Shown here piece after piece: positions 44,356 through 54,478 of a stretch of 64,000 nucleotides of DNA. A program made the position numbers and the translations under genes. The notes under the pieces were generated by a model. The model ran no database searches. It had not been told where the DNA came from and worked only from the letters and a program-made list of their open reading frames with translations. Within the stretch, counting starts at the first letter, position 1. Every line of letters begins with the position of its first letter. Origin of the DNA: Setomelanomma holmii (lineage: Eukaryota; Ascomycota; Dothideomycetes; Pleosporales; Phaeosphaeriaceae); NCBI GenBank assembly GCA_010015745.1, contig ML978233.1:1-64000 (forward strand), written 5' to 3'.

Positions 44356-46472
44356 TCATGAATCGCGTCCTCGCTTGAGCTTGCTTTGTCCAATCATCGT
44401 GTCCTGAGACGAGTGCGGAAACCAGCGACTGGTCAAGCGAACAAACCCGCGCATCGAGCCGAGAAGGACGTAGTACTTGTAGCGTGGATCACCGCAGGCG
44501 GAAGTCAGGCCAGGCGGTACTCGGCCGGCGCACAAGGTGTGCCAATAAGCATCCCGGATGCGTTCACCAGTCGGATACGGGTCGCGCGAGCGCACGCGGG
44601 CGACGCTCTTCCAGTCCGCTAGCTGCTCGAGGATATCGTGGCATTGCGTGAAAAGCTCGAACATGAGTGAGACGTGGCGGAAGTAGCGGGTGCGGGATAA
44701 GATGCCAATGGCCTCAACCTCGTCGATGAGTATACCCTGAAGACGCAAGAACTTTTGATCGATTGAAAATGTCGGTGTTGAAGTCGTCGCCCCAGAGGCT
44801 CGAAAGCGTGGAAGCACGCTGTACAAAGTCCGCTCGTCGTGGTCCACGCTAACAGGCGCGTCCAGAGGCACGACCAAATCTGAGACGCTCCAGTTGGCTA
44901 CCCACGAGGGCAACGATGATTCCGTCGATTGATCATATATGCCGGCGGCTTTCAATGCGCTCAGGTCTCCAGTCTTTAGCAGCGCCCTGATTATGGAGGT
45001 GAACAAGTTCTGCGGACTCTGTTGATAATTGGGCCTCACTCCCACGGCTGCTACATTGTCCTGATCAGCTAGCGAGAGCAGCCCAAACACCTTGTCTCGA
45101 GGGTCTGTAGCTAAGAACGAGCGATGCTGGAGTAGCACGTCATGCAGTGGTCTGTTTTTGCGCTGGAAATTCGCACGCGTCCGGAATAGACTGAAAGCCT
45201 GGAATGTCGCACTTCCGCCGTATGCGACGAAGAAGCCTAAATCCACAGCGTATTGAACAGCTTGCTCGAGTTCGCTCCACGTGAAAACCTCGTTACCACA
45301 CATCACGGTAATATCCCGAGTCACCGATGTCTCTTGCACAATCCACGCGCGATGCCACCACGGCCGTTTCAGCAGCGTTGCGAACGCAGTCCAAGCTGGG
45401 TCGTAAAGTGGCGGTAGATTCGTTGCGACCTGTGGTCCCCAAGTTCCCGGGTCTTGCCTCCGCGACACCTGTGCAAGCTGCCGTATAAGTTGTACCGCGC
45501 GCACGCTGTCTTGCCCCTTGGTGCCGAGCCAGACAACGGTGCGCTGGCTCATCTGGAAGATGCTCCTCATGATGCCGACCTGCTGCCGACGCTCCGCCGT
45601 ATCGGCTTGGTTGGTGCATATAGCATCTATCCATAATGTCCTGGCATTGTGCTCATTCCGCAGATGCTGCAAAGCACCGAGTAGATTGCGCGTTATGTAT
45701 ATCGTGCCATTGTTGAGGTGAAGTGGCTCCTCGTCGCGTTTCCAGCCCCAGCAGTATGGCAGGGACTCGTACGGCGGCGATTTGTACAGGAAGACGTTGC
45801 GCAACGTGCAGCGATTCGGATCCGCATTGAGGCCAGGGTGAAGGTCAAGCAGGCGAATCTCGGTTGCCGCAAGAGGCTCGTATGTGTATGTGGAAGTCCT
45901 CGGGATCAGGTGTAACCAGCGGCACCGAGGAGGATTTCCTGGTAGGCCTGTACGGTGTTAGAAAGGAGCTGGAGATGCGTAGTTGGTCGGTGAAGCTTAC
46001 GAAATGCATAACGTGTTTTATCAGTCCCCGGGCCACATCAGTCCTCGGGCCAGCCCAAAAACCACCAAAAATGAGCAAAATCACAAGTCAAGATCTCAAC
46101 AATAGTAAGACAAAACACTCTGCTGTTGTATACTAAGTCGTCCTTACCCATCTAGAGTTTATTGTATAAGTATAAAAGAAAATCATTTAGTCATTTCTGA
46201 GATATCAAGTTTTGGCCCCCAAATTTAGGCCACAACTTCAGATCTTAATAACAGTAGAAGATATTAGCCTCAGACTAAAACACAAGCATTCGAATAAGTA
46301 CTACATGCTCCTGTATTATTCTACAGGCTTGTTCTCTTGCTGTTGTTGAGATCTTAACTTGCGATTTTGCTCAGTTTTGGTGGTTTTTAGGCTGGCCGGA
46401 GGATTGATGTGGCCCGGGGACTGATAAAACACGTTATCTAAAGCGCTGAGGGTGACTAAACACGCAGCGCAT
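44356..46472 (-). pseudogene. HET-domain gene interrupted in its first exon by a MITE
   Basis: The main exon (about 45947-44356) encodes a complete HET domain: TYEPLAATEIRLLDLHPG, YESLPYCWG, RTLWIDAICTNQADTAERRQQVGIM and a long C-terminal region ending KLKRGRDS. No ATG opens this frame before the HET domain. Upstream lies a classic short intron (46000-45948: GTAAGC donor, CTAAC branch, CGTACAG acceptor), and only eight exon bases remain before the terminal inverted repeat of a 424-bp MITE. On the far side of the MITE an ATG (46472) opens a frame that, if the element and one TA copy are removed, runs in phase through the donor into the HET exon. I infer that the insertion split exon 1. In the present allele translation from 46472 stops at TAA inside the element border after 12 codons. 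Confidence 0.75.
46009..46436. mobile_element. MITE, 424 bp, with about 100-bp terminal inverted repeats and TA target duplication
   Basis: Left arm 46011-46110 and right arm 46335-46434 are reverse complements with only a handful of substitutions, mostly C/T. The ends read TA-ACGTGTTTTATCAGTCCC and its mirror. TA on both sides (46009-46010, 46435-46436) is the target duplication expected of Tc1/mariner/pogo elements. The 225-bp centre is AT-rich and has no coding capacity, so the element is non-autonomous. Arm divergence of several percent argues against a very recent insertion or reflects an old source copy. Confidence 0.92.
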
Positions 46473-47110
46473 TTGAGCATCACATTTGAGCTGTATTAGA
46501 AGAACTAGCTCATGGAGAAGTACCTGAGCTGCAACAGACTTCGTCGTGGAATCGCGAGGTTGGTGGTACGAGCATCGAGGACGATGGTCAGCACTCCCCA
46601 CCTTCCACCTCGAAATGCTGTCCGAGCGTCTGCTGCTTCTCGCCTCCAACACCACCGCATCGCCTCATCTCGAACAACCTCGGAACCGTTGCGGATGGCA
46701 TGTGAATCGTAGAGCAATCGCACTACCTATAAAGGAATGAGACGCGAAGTGCCAGATGTCCTCTCACATATGACGCTGAATCTCGAACTCCGATGGGCTT
46801 GCGACCGACGTCTCCGCCACAAGCTCGCTATACCGACTGTATTCGGCATTGATGTACAGCTCGGCATGGAAGTTACAGCTAAGCAGTTGCGGCAGGTGGG
46901 GGTATAAGAGCCAAAATGGCTCATCGCGATTGGTCAGCACAAACTACGATATATCCAGGCAGCAAGACTTAACGCCGTATACTCATCGCATGGAGGATCA
47001 GTATACGTAACCTGGTTTTGCGTGGCATATAAGGTGGTGCAATCGAACATCTCAAGGCTCAACACCTCATTTATCTTCTGTCGAGTAATCTAGACATAAC
47101 ATTCGAGACA
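46473..47110. promoter_or_regulatory. Divergent region between HET gene and GNAT gene
   Basis: No gene seen. A TATA-like CATATAAGG at about 47026-47034 lies some 80 bp before the GNAT start codon and is a credible core promoter element. Confidence 0.4.
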
Positions 47111-47985
47111 ATGGCACAACCCGCAGCACAATCGACCAAGACTGCAACCACAATCGCGGCAGCCCAAGAAGTACCAATCGACCCACCAAAGCGTATTCCA
47201 GACACTGATCTGAGCATTGGACCATGTACGGCTGATGACGCCCAAAGAATCGTTCGTCTCCAAACTCACCATCTGATAATGCTCCACTAACACCACTCCA
47301 GTCCGAGATAGTCTACACATGCTTCCCACAGCCCTTCTGGGACCGCAAAGAACCTCCCTCCCAGAGCTCTGTTTCACTTGACACCCGGATCAAGCGTCTC
47401 ACAAAGCGCATAACACCCAGCCTCCTCTTCAATCAGCACGACATCAAATGGATCAAAGTGGTCTACCTTCCCACCAAGGAAATAGCAGGAATCGCATGCT
47501 GGACTGCCCCTGGTACCCCCATCCACTGCCATTTTTGCCGCTCCGCCATCGCGCGGCAAGACTGGCAGTCTAAAATGAACTGGAGTGATGCCGAAATCGA
47601 GGAAATGTGGGAACACATCAGCGACGATGCGTGGAACGGCACGTGCGAGAAGGACGACGGACGCCGCAAAGAACTGCTTGGCGATGAACCGCACTGGTAT
47701 CTTGCGCCGCTGGCTACCTGGCCGAGTTTCCAGGGCAGAGGGGTCGGGAAGAAGTTGCTGATGTGGGCGATTGAGCAGGCGGATGCGACGGAGCCGGTGA
47801 CGCCGTTGTACTTGGAGAGTGCGCCGACGGCGAGGGTGGTTTATATGCGGTATGGGTTTGTGCCGGTTGGAGACATCAACTTCATCAGACGTGGTCCTGT
47901 AAGTGCAGTGAACGAGAATGAGAAGGTGGAGCATTTTAAAGGGAAAGTCGAGGCGAAAGAGCAAGAGGTGGAGGTTCAGACATAA
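47111..47985 (+). CDS. GNAT-family N-acetyltransferase
   Basis: Predicted acetyl-CoA-dependent acetyltransferase, 274 aa. Exons 47111-47251 and 47302-47985 flank a 50-bp intron (GTTCGT donor, CACTAACAC branch, CTCCAG acceptor). The acetyl-CoA loop is WPSFQGRGVGKKLL (Q-x-x-G-x-G at about residues 191-196), followed by LYLESAPTARVVYMRYGFVPVG, the motif-B block of the family. The N-terminal 30 residues are Ala/Thr/Gln-rich. Relatives in ascomycetes are numerous and mostly of unknown substrate. A middle insert (residues 120-175, with WSDAEIEEMWEHISDDAWNG) is Trp/acid-rich. The frame is intact. Confidence 0.88.
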
Positions 47986-48050
47986 GTGAAAGCACTTGAT
48001 ATAGGGCGGGAACTATGGAACTTGTTTGAAGTGGTGCCGAGATATCTACA

Positions 48051-48671
48051 TCAACCTTCACTGGCACATTTGGATACACGACCATGCGGTGGAAATATGC
48101 CAATTGCTTCGCAGGCCAGGACATCTTTCTCTATTATCTGACAGTTTAAACTTAGATAGCGTCCAGACCTAGACAGCCTCCAATCCTCTTCTACGGCATT
48201 ACACATCGAGATATTATCCATACCTTCAATCCAAAGTGTACTGGTCGGCCGGAGAGCTTCCCAAAAAGCTTCCACGGGCGGTCTTCTGCAAACCACCATG
48301 ACCTTGCTCCTCGGGCACGCTCTCAAGGCTTCTTTGAGTTCACTGCTCATGATGAGCACGATGACCTGGTGCATTTGATAGGACTTCACGAAAGTTCTGG
48401 TGTTCAATAGTGGAGGTGCAAGAGCTATACCACATAATCGTGCCCTCCCGTCTCCGGCTCCAGTGCTCGTGTTCTCTTTTCTCTGCCCTTTCCCAATCGA
48501 GTGCAGACTACCAAATTGTAGCCAGGTGGGTAAATACTGGCGCATATCCGTTGCTGTATGTTTAACATTTTGTTGTTTGGGATGGGAATTTAAAGTTCGA
48601 GAATGCCTGAGAAAATGCTCTAAGGGTGCTGGTAAAATCCTCACTTCATCCTGGCGTACGTCTGAAGTCAC
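48051..48671 (-). CDS. Doubtful 206-codon frame, no family recognised
   Basis: An uninterrupted frame of 206 codons. The middle (MSSELKEALRACPRSKVMVVCRRPPVEAFWEALRPTSTLWIEGMDNI, about residues 108-154) has protein-like amphipathic character, but no signal peptide, domain or intron was found. The stretch may also be non-coding; I keep it only for its length. Confidence 0.25.
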   Translation of the reverse strand: MTSDVRQDEVRILPAPLEHFLRHSRTLNSHPKQQNVKHTATDMRQYLPTWLQFGSLHSIGKGQRKENTSTGAGDGRARLCGIALAPPLLNTRTFVKSYQMHQVIVLIMSSELKEALRACPRSKVMVVCRRPPVEAFWEALRPTSTLWIEGMDNISMCNAVEEDWRLSRSGRYLSLNCQIIEKDVLACEAIGIFPPHGRVSKCASEG

Positions 48672-49842
48672 GGACTTCTTTCAGGTACCAGAAACGCGAT
48701 AGCAATTCCGAATCTGCCGCAACGCTAGCGCCCTTTAATAGTCTCGCTTCTCGTGTATGCGAACATTTAGCCGTGGTGACTTTGAAGATGGAGCGACGGC
48801 TCGAGACAGCCGTTGTGAACGATAGCGAAGGATGTCATCGTACGCGAAGTCAACGGTAGGCGAATTATGCCAAGGTTGTGTAAAGGTGCTAGGCGAAGAT
48901 GTCTAGACGCAACTAGTGGGTGCAAGTATGTCGCAGCATGGGATCGGAAGAAGGAGGTGGCGTCCACAATATATTCATCCACGAGGGACTACTGCAGTCG
49001 CTATATGCCACGCGGTCTGGACTTGGAGTACTGTTCGGCGTGGACCGGATCGACAACAGCGTTCGTGTAAGAGCCGAAGGCGTGCTGATCAGAAAGTGAA
49101 GAATGCGGAGATGCTGTGCCGTCTGTAATCTGGGAATAGCGAGGTGTTGGTGGTGAAGCGGAAACCGGTTGTCGGGTCCGTGGTGTCACGACAGTTTCTG
49201 ACACGCCGCAACACCGCGTGTACGATCGCAACATGCTGCCCTCTCAGAAGGTCTCAGAAGGGAAAGTTAGAATGGTCGTTCAACTCGAAAGTAGGACGAT
49301 ATCCGAAGGCAAATTCACTCCATCCATGCTCTCGTCCTTATTTAGAGGTAGCGACCCGTTCGCAGACGAATAGAAAGATGGGACTGAGGCCTCGATATTG
49401 CGGAGGTCCCTGCTGGTCCCTGCTAGTCCCTAGCTCTTCATCTGCTACCCCAGTTCTACCGTTTAACCGGGAAGCAATCTGGCCACCCATGACCTGCAAC
49501 ACCAGGTATTCGCACGTTCCGGAACGATGTCAAGCCTGAAGTAGATTAACAGAATACAAATTGCACCTGCCACGAGGAGCGGGGAACCGGAAGTTAGTCG
49601 TGTACAATCTGGCCGCTGATAAAAGCGACGGAGGTTGCGCGAAAGTAGTACTAGCACAACGCAACTACCCGGACAATAATTTTAGAGTGATAGTCGCGCA
49701 AATTGCTGCTTAAGAACGTGGCCTGCCGTTGCATCTTCAGCTGGTCGAAAGCTCGGAACATCGGAATATCCTTTCGCGTCGCCGAGAACCGTCCGTCGAA
49801 CAACACGACCCAGCTCAGCCAAAAACACGACACGTCGACATC
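48672..49842. other. Intergenic; no gene seen, short direct repeats
   Basis: About 1.2 kb without a supported gene. It contains small tandem motifs: GGTCTCAGAAGG-like doublets (about 49240-49262) and GGTCCCTGCT in three near copies (about 49406-49432). Confidence 0.4.
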
Positions 49843-50143
49843 ATGAAGCTCTCCGCCGTCATCGCCGTTGTAATGGCCACTGTTGCGCTTGCGTCGCCTG
49901 CAGCCGTACGTTGAGCATAGTACTTCCTGCATGGTGTTGTGCTGACTATTCCCGCAGGTCAGCCTCAACCGATCGGTCAAGTTGGTGCGGGACGAGGACG
50001 GTACTGTCTCCACTCTATCTTGCGTTGAGTGCCCTTGCGAGCAGACCTACGAAGGAGGATGCACATGCGTAAGTGCCGCGAGAACGTGTGAGATGATACC
50101 CGACTGACTGTGGTAGATTCCCAACGGATGCTGCTGCACTTAA
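49843..50143 (+). CDS. Tiny secreted cysteine-rich protein, three exons
   Basis: Found by splicing; no exon is long enough to show as a frame on its own. Exons 49843-49905, 49958-50068 and 50117-50143 all join in phase 0, with introns of 52 bp (GTACGT...CGCAG) and 48 bp (GTAAGT...GTAG). The product is 66 aa: a signal peptide (MKLSAVIAVVMATVALA), a short acidic/basic propiece with NRSVKLVRDEDG, and eight cysteines in 24 residues (SCVECPCEQTYEG, GCTCIPNGCCCT). The spacing C-x2-C-x-C-x8-C-x-C-x4-CCC, with CxC and CCC clusters, resembles metallothioneins more than typical disulphide effectors, yet the protein has a secretory leader. Candidate roles are a secreted effector or a metal-binding peptide. 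Family not recognised. Confidence 0.8.
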
Positions 50144-50378
50144 GCTTGAAGGCTGGTCGATGAAGATGATTTACATTGCATATCTGGCGTTCTGCATTCA
50201 TGGTACATTCTGCTGGAGGAAAAGTGTGGCGCAGCCTGAACAATAAGGATGATATGGGAAAGAAGAGCGGAGAGGTCAAATTACACTCGATGTTCAGTCG
50301 ATCGAATTCTTGCCGCTCGAAAAATGCGGTACAGTCCGTTGACCGCTCCGCGCAGTCAAGAGACTTCGTCATGAGCCT

Positions 50379-51686
50379 TTACTTCATTTGCCCAGCCTCT
50401 ACGGTCTTATCAGCCTCTTCCTTTTGTTCTTCAGGTCGTATCCATCTTCGGAACCCAATCGTCATGATACCGCCGATTGCGACCTGAAACGCCTGAAAGA
50501 TGATGGCGGGGATTTGAAGTTTGGACTGCTCGATCGGACTGATGTTGATGTACATGACTGAGCTCAATGGGACGACCATGGCAAGTGCTTTTGCGGGGCA
50601 GCAGTAGCAGCATGAAATGACATCCTTCTTTGGGAGCCAGATGACTGATGCCGTGAAACAGATCGCCAACCAGATCATGTAGAGCACGATAGTGATGAAG
50701 ACGATGAACGCCATGTTCGAGGCCTTGACCGTCTTGAAAGCACCGCTCTGGAAGGCCTGGTCGAATGTTTGCCAAACCAGGGTGAGCAGCGCGACCGAAG
50801 AGAGCTTGATGAGGTTCCATTCGACGAAGAGCTTCTTGGTTTGCTTCGGAAACAGCTTTTGTACCACCTGACCAGCGAATATGGGAACGAATAGTGACAA
50901 CCCCAGCTGCATGAAGACGCGCCGATAGATCTCGCCGTAGTTGTCACCATTGACCAGCACTTTGCTGTACCAAGCGCCAGAAGACAAGTACATTTGGAGG
51001 ATTATGGGCGTCAGGAATGGACACAGGAACTGTCCGATGACGGACTGGACTACCGTCAGCGCAGTATTGCCATGGGCCTGCCGTGTCATGACAACGTTTG
51101 AATTCATAGTCGTTGGGGCGCTGCCGAGGAAGAGGTAGCCGATGAGGAGCCATGGGTCCATGAAATTTGGATTCGTAGCGCAAAGACTGACGATTGCAAA
51201 AGTTGCTGCTGAGCAGACCAAGTAGCATTGCAGTTGGACGAATGCATGCAGTTTCCATCGTTTAGAGTTGGCCAGCAAGATCGATGTCTCCAGTGTGCAA
51301 CCGTTGATGAAAAAGATAACCGAGACCGAAAGATACGTGACTACTGTTCGCTTGACATGTTGCTGGGATTCCGGGACCTGGACCTGTGATGATAAAAGTA
51401 TGACTGCTCCCATAGCCGGTAAGAACCACTGGTCCGTGATAAACCATTTCAGGTAGCTCAATGCCTTTGCACGTTTCGATAATTGCTTTGAGTTGGTATT
51501 GTTGCCGACAGATTGTCCTTGCGTGATCTGCTGATCTTGCTTCGGGTCCCGTACGATTTCGGATGGTTGAGCGTGACATTCACCCTCTCCATGCTGCATC
51601 GTCTTCCCCGCCTCGTTGTTGATCGTTCTCATATCCTGCAGCTCCCTGATGCTGCCCTTCGACGATTGTTCGGACGGTATAGTCAT
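50379..51686 (-). CDS. SLC10/bile-acid-symporter-like membrane protein (Rch1/SLC10A7 type)
   Basis: Single exon, 435 aa from ATG 51686. A polar N terminus of about 70 residues precedes ten hydrophobic helices. WFITDQWFLPAMGAVILLSS opens the membrane core, and FINGCTLETSILL, LFLGSAPTTMNSNVVMTRQAHGNTALTVVQSVIGQFL and AMVVPLSSVMYINISPIEQSKLQIPAIIFQAFQVAIG match the putative SBF-like group that includes yeast Rch1 and vertebrate SLC10A7. Rch1 sits in the plasma membrane and restrains Ca2+ influx. The TMNSN and related Asn/Pro-rich crossover elements are conserved. Intact frame. Whether it works with the CAX-like exchanger 45 kb away is speculation. Confidence 0.85.
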   Translation of the reverse strand: MTIPSEQSSKGSIRELQDMRTINNEAGKTMQHGEGECHAQPSEIVRDPKQDQQITQGQSVGNNTNSKQLSKRAKALSYLKWFITDQWFLPAMGAVILLSSQVQVPESQQHVKRTVVTYLSVSVIFFINGCTLETSILLANSKRWKLHAFVQLQCYLVCSAATFAIVSLCATNPNFMDPWLLIGYLFLGSAPTTMNSNVVMTRQAHGNTALTVVQSVIGQFLCPFLTPIILQMYLSSGAWYSKVLVNGDNYGEIYRRVFMQLGLSLFVPIFAGQVVQKLFPKQTKKLFVEWNLIKLSSVALLTLVWQTFDQAFQSGAFKTVKASNMAFIVFITIVLYMIWLAICFTASVIWLPKKDVISCCYCCPAKALAMVVPLSSVMYINISPIEQSKLQIPAIIFQAFQVAIGGIMTIGFRRWIRPEEQKEEADKTVEAGQMK

Positions 51687-52226
51687 GGTCACTTACTTCG
51701 ACTCGTCTGTTTTCAGTCTTGCGGAATGAAGTCATACATTCTCAACCTGCATTCATGTAGCAAGTGGCACGCCTTGTTCCAATTCTCGTGACTGTGCTGC
51801 GAATGGTGCGGAAATATGACGGACGTAATGCCGTCCACGAATTGACCTATCAAGAAAAGCAAACTCGCTGACAGCCTCGGGCAAAATACCGATGACACAC
51901 AGGCGCGGACGATGCCGGGGTCCGGATAAGCATGCATCTCGGAAAAGGCGCCGACATGTCTGGTTTGGTTCACGATGTAAGGGTGTTAGGTTTGAGTATA
52001 TAAATGGTGTTGCGGTACGTATGGAGATGAATAAAGGTCGTTGAAGAAGGCACGCTCGGCCATGTTGACAGTCACGCCACAGCGCGGCTTCTTCAAGTGT
52101 GGCGGCGCGATTCTGCCCCTCAACACCATGCTTTGACCACAAAACTATCGTCGGTGCACGGTACTATCTCTTCGCCGATCCCATTCTTATATTTCACCGC
52201 CAGTCAGTCGCTTCCGGTTTATTGTC
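51687..52226. promoter_or_regulatory. Divergent promoter region, Rch1-like gene and cyclo-ligase-like gene
   Basis: No gene seen. A TATATAAA box on the plus strand (about 51997-52004) lies 220 bp before the start at 52227; fungal TATA boxes can sit this far from the ATG when the 5' UTR is long. Confidence 0.4.
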
Positions 52227-53141
52227 ATGACTGCTCCTGCTTCTTCCGACGAGCGCAGAAAGCTGATCTGGTCACGCGTCTATCAAGATCTGCTGCGACA
52301 TGCCGTCCCCGACTCTCGCTTCAATTACGACTTCCTCTCATTCACTCCGGACTTCCGAGGCTCAAGTGCTGCTATCGATCGCGTTGCTGCATTGCCGTGC
52401 TACCAATCTGCTGCTGTGGTCCTCATCACATCAGACAACAGTCTTGAGAGCTTACGCTATCGCGCTCTCAAAGATGGCAAGAAGGTGCTGGTAGCGACGT
52501 ACCGGTTGCGTAGGGGCTTTGTGCTTCTCGACCCTGCCAGGATAGACAATGACAAGCTCCAGTTTGCAGCATGCTTGGATGGAATGGAAAAGCCTGACAT
52601 TGGGCGCGCACTGTCACTCGCGCAACTACGCGACGATGGCCTGAATGTCGACATGTGTGCGACAGGCGGCCTGATCTTCAACGAGCAAGGCGTCATGATA
52701 TATGAGGGCCAAGCCCTCTTCGAGGTGCAATGGGCATTGCTACAGGACATCAAGGTTCTTGGTATCTGCGCACGAGTCGTGGCTGTCGCACATGCCTGCC
52801 AGGTGGTTGATGAAGCAATATTAGGCCTGGAGAGGTTCGAAGCGCAAAATCCTGGAGAAGTGCAATGTGACTTCGTCGTAACACCCGATGCGGTTTTCGA
52901 AGTGCAAGCAGCCGTCAAGCCAATCGGTGGCGTAGACTTTGGCACTGTTGATCCAGAGGCATTGAACAACATACCGCCACTCCAAGAGCTGAAGGGCATT
53001 CGTACGATGGAGCAAATCATGGCAAGTGGCGGATTTGGTCAAGAGACAGAGACGAAGAAAGAGCAACCAAAAGGGCCTTCAGCTGAAGAGCAGATGGGCA
53101 TGGACATTGTCGCGAAGCTGATGAAAGTCTACAAAGCATGA
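52227..53141 (+). CDS. 5-formyltetrahydrofolate cyclo-ligase-like protein
   Basis: Single exon, 304 aa from a clear ATG. The order of blocks fits the MTHFS/5-FTHF cyclo-ligase fold: RRKLIWSRVYQDLLRHAVPDS, a substrate-binding region with VLITSDNSLESLRYRALKDGKKVLVATYRLRRGF, and a C-terminal MCATGGLIFNEQGVMIYEGQALFEVQWALLQD. The typical G-x-G-x-G-Y/F-x-D ATP loop of true cyclo-ligases is not seen; the GLIFNEQG segment stands in its place. It is therefore more like the MTHFS-domain-containing group of unknown activity than the folate enzyme. The C-terminal 70 residues are polar, with VDPEALNNIPPL and a Lys-rich end. Intact frame. Confidence 0.65.
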   Translation: MTAPASSDERRKLIWSRVYQDLLRHAVPDSRFNYDFLSFTPDFRGSSAAIDRVAALPCYQSAAVVLITSDNSLESLRYRALKDGKKVLVATYRLRRGFVLLDPARIDNDKLQFAACLDGMEKPDIGRALSLAQLRDDGLNVDMCATGGLIFNEQGVMIYEGQALFEVQWALLQDIKVLGICARVVAVAHACQVVDEAILGLERFEAQNPGEVQCDFVVTPDAVFEVQAAVKPIGGVDFGTVDPEALNNIPPLQELKGIRTMEQIMASGGFGQETETKKEQPKGPSAEEQMGMDIVAKLMKVYKA

Positions 53142-53238
53142 CTGCACATTACATTGATCTAGATCAAAACTCCAGCGCAATGCAACAAGATTCTATAAAA
53201 CCTAGTCTTCCCACCGGAGCACTATTCCAGCCCTCTCT

Positions 53239-53651
53239 TCATACACTGCCTTGTCCAATGCCACAACTCAATCCTGTGACCATGACCAGCCTGCCGCTCC
53301 GCTCAAGTAGAACCAACCCATCCCCACTCTTCACCACCACGCCTCGAGTAGAGTGATCGGTTTTCGCTTCGCACCACACATCTTTTGTGCTGTCTATTTT
53401 CATGATTTTTAGACCTTGCAGAAACAGCGGATCTTGCTCCAGTGATGATAAAGTTGTGCCGAGAACGAGGGTGACGATATGACCATTTTGAGAAGGTGAT
53501 TGTGACGATGAGGTGAATGAGTTGTTGACGGGCCGAGAGCACGAAGCTGTACTGTCGGAAGTGGTGATGGGTTTGGGTCTGGCTTCGGGTCTGGCTTCGG
53601 AAGAGCTGATACAAGTGTGATGAGGCTTGTGAGAGCAATGATGGACTTCAT
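53239..53651 (-). CDS. Possible small secreted protein with a frame conflict
   Basis: ATG 53651 opens a good signal peptide (MKSIIALTSLITLVSA) followed by a Pro-rich PKPDPKPDP segment. That frame ends after 80 codons. The neighbouring frame, open to 53239, looks more like a mature domain (IVTLVLGTTLSSLEQDPLFLQGLKIMKIDS, then a Cys in DVWCEAKT and one in TGLSCG). A 12-bp tandem duplication (53577-53600) falls at the crossover. I found no convincing GT-AG pair that joins them in phase; a frameshift or weak splice site is possible. The true end is uncertain. Confidence 0.35.
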
Positions 53652-54478
53652 ATTGGATGTTAGACCCAAGCAGAGCGTAGACAGCGGTGGTCCCCTGATG
53701 CAGGTGTCTGTGGAACTGATGCTTCGCATACCTACAGCATATATCAACCCTCCAATTGTGGCACAGCACCCCAGCGTTTGGCTATTACACTCGAAACATC
53801 CGCGCCACATGTTTGCATGCGTCTATTTGCAGCCCACAAGAGAATGCTTCTGATTGGCCGTCTGGCTCGATAACCGCCAGCTGCGCCGCGTACCTGTATG
53901 CAGAGCAAAACATGATCATCAGTAGACTATGGGATGTGTAGTGCCGCAGCCGAGTGGTTGTACAAGTGTGTTTGCTGTGGAAATGGAAGCAATGCGCTGG
54001 GCAGAGGCGGAAGGGGGCTTGCGATGAAGAAAAAGTATTGCAGATGCGGCTCAAACGTTAGAAGCTGAGCTGCCATAGCGCCTGAACAGCTGTAAAGTTT
54101 ACGAGTATCCAGTGTGAATGTCCTACCTCTTTCGCGGTTGTGCATCTGAACTATGCAATTGTCTAGTGTTGCTCTCTGAGCCATCACACATCCAGGGTGA
54201 GAGAGGCATGTGAATGATCATCAGCAACATGGCATTCTTTCGGTACAATATGGATTCATACGTGGTATGGTCGTCAGATGTCTGCTTCGTAGGACAGAGG
54301 TCGGTAATACGGTCGCCACTGTCGCCTAGGAGATGCAACGGCGGTGGTGATGCAATCTGCGGGCCGCGGATGTTACGAGGTCTGTGGCTAATCGGACTTA
54401 GCGCCAATTTCGCGCAACAAGGCCCGCCTCTCTCCCAAACACGATGCTGATGCCCTAGGAAAGAGGCACACCCTCACC
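53652..54478. other. Intergenic; no gene seen
   Basis: About 830 bp with only featureless frames. Includes the promoter of the glycosyltransferase gene; a GGCGGTGGTG-containing GC-rich patch lies near 54330-54370. Confidence 0.4.

Noticed and set aside
47374..47964. 196-codon minus-strand frame
   Set aside because: Antisense to the GNAT exon with its acetyl-CoA loop.
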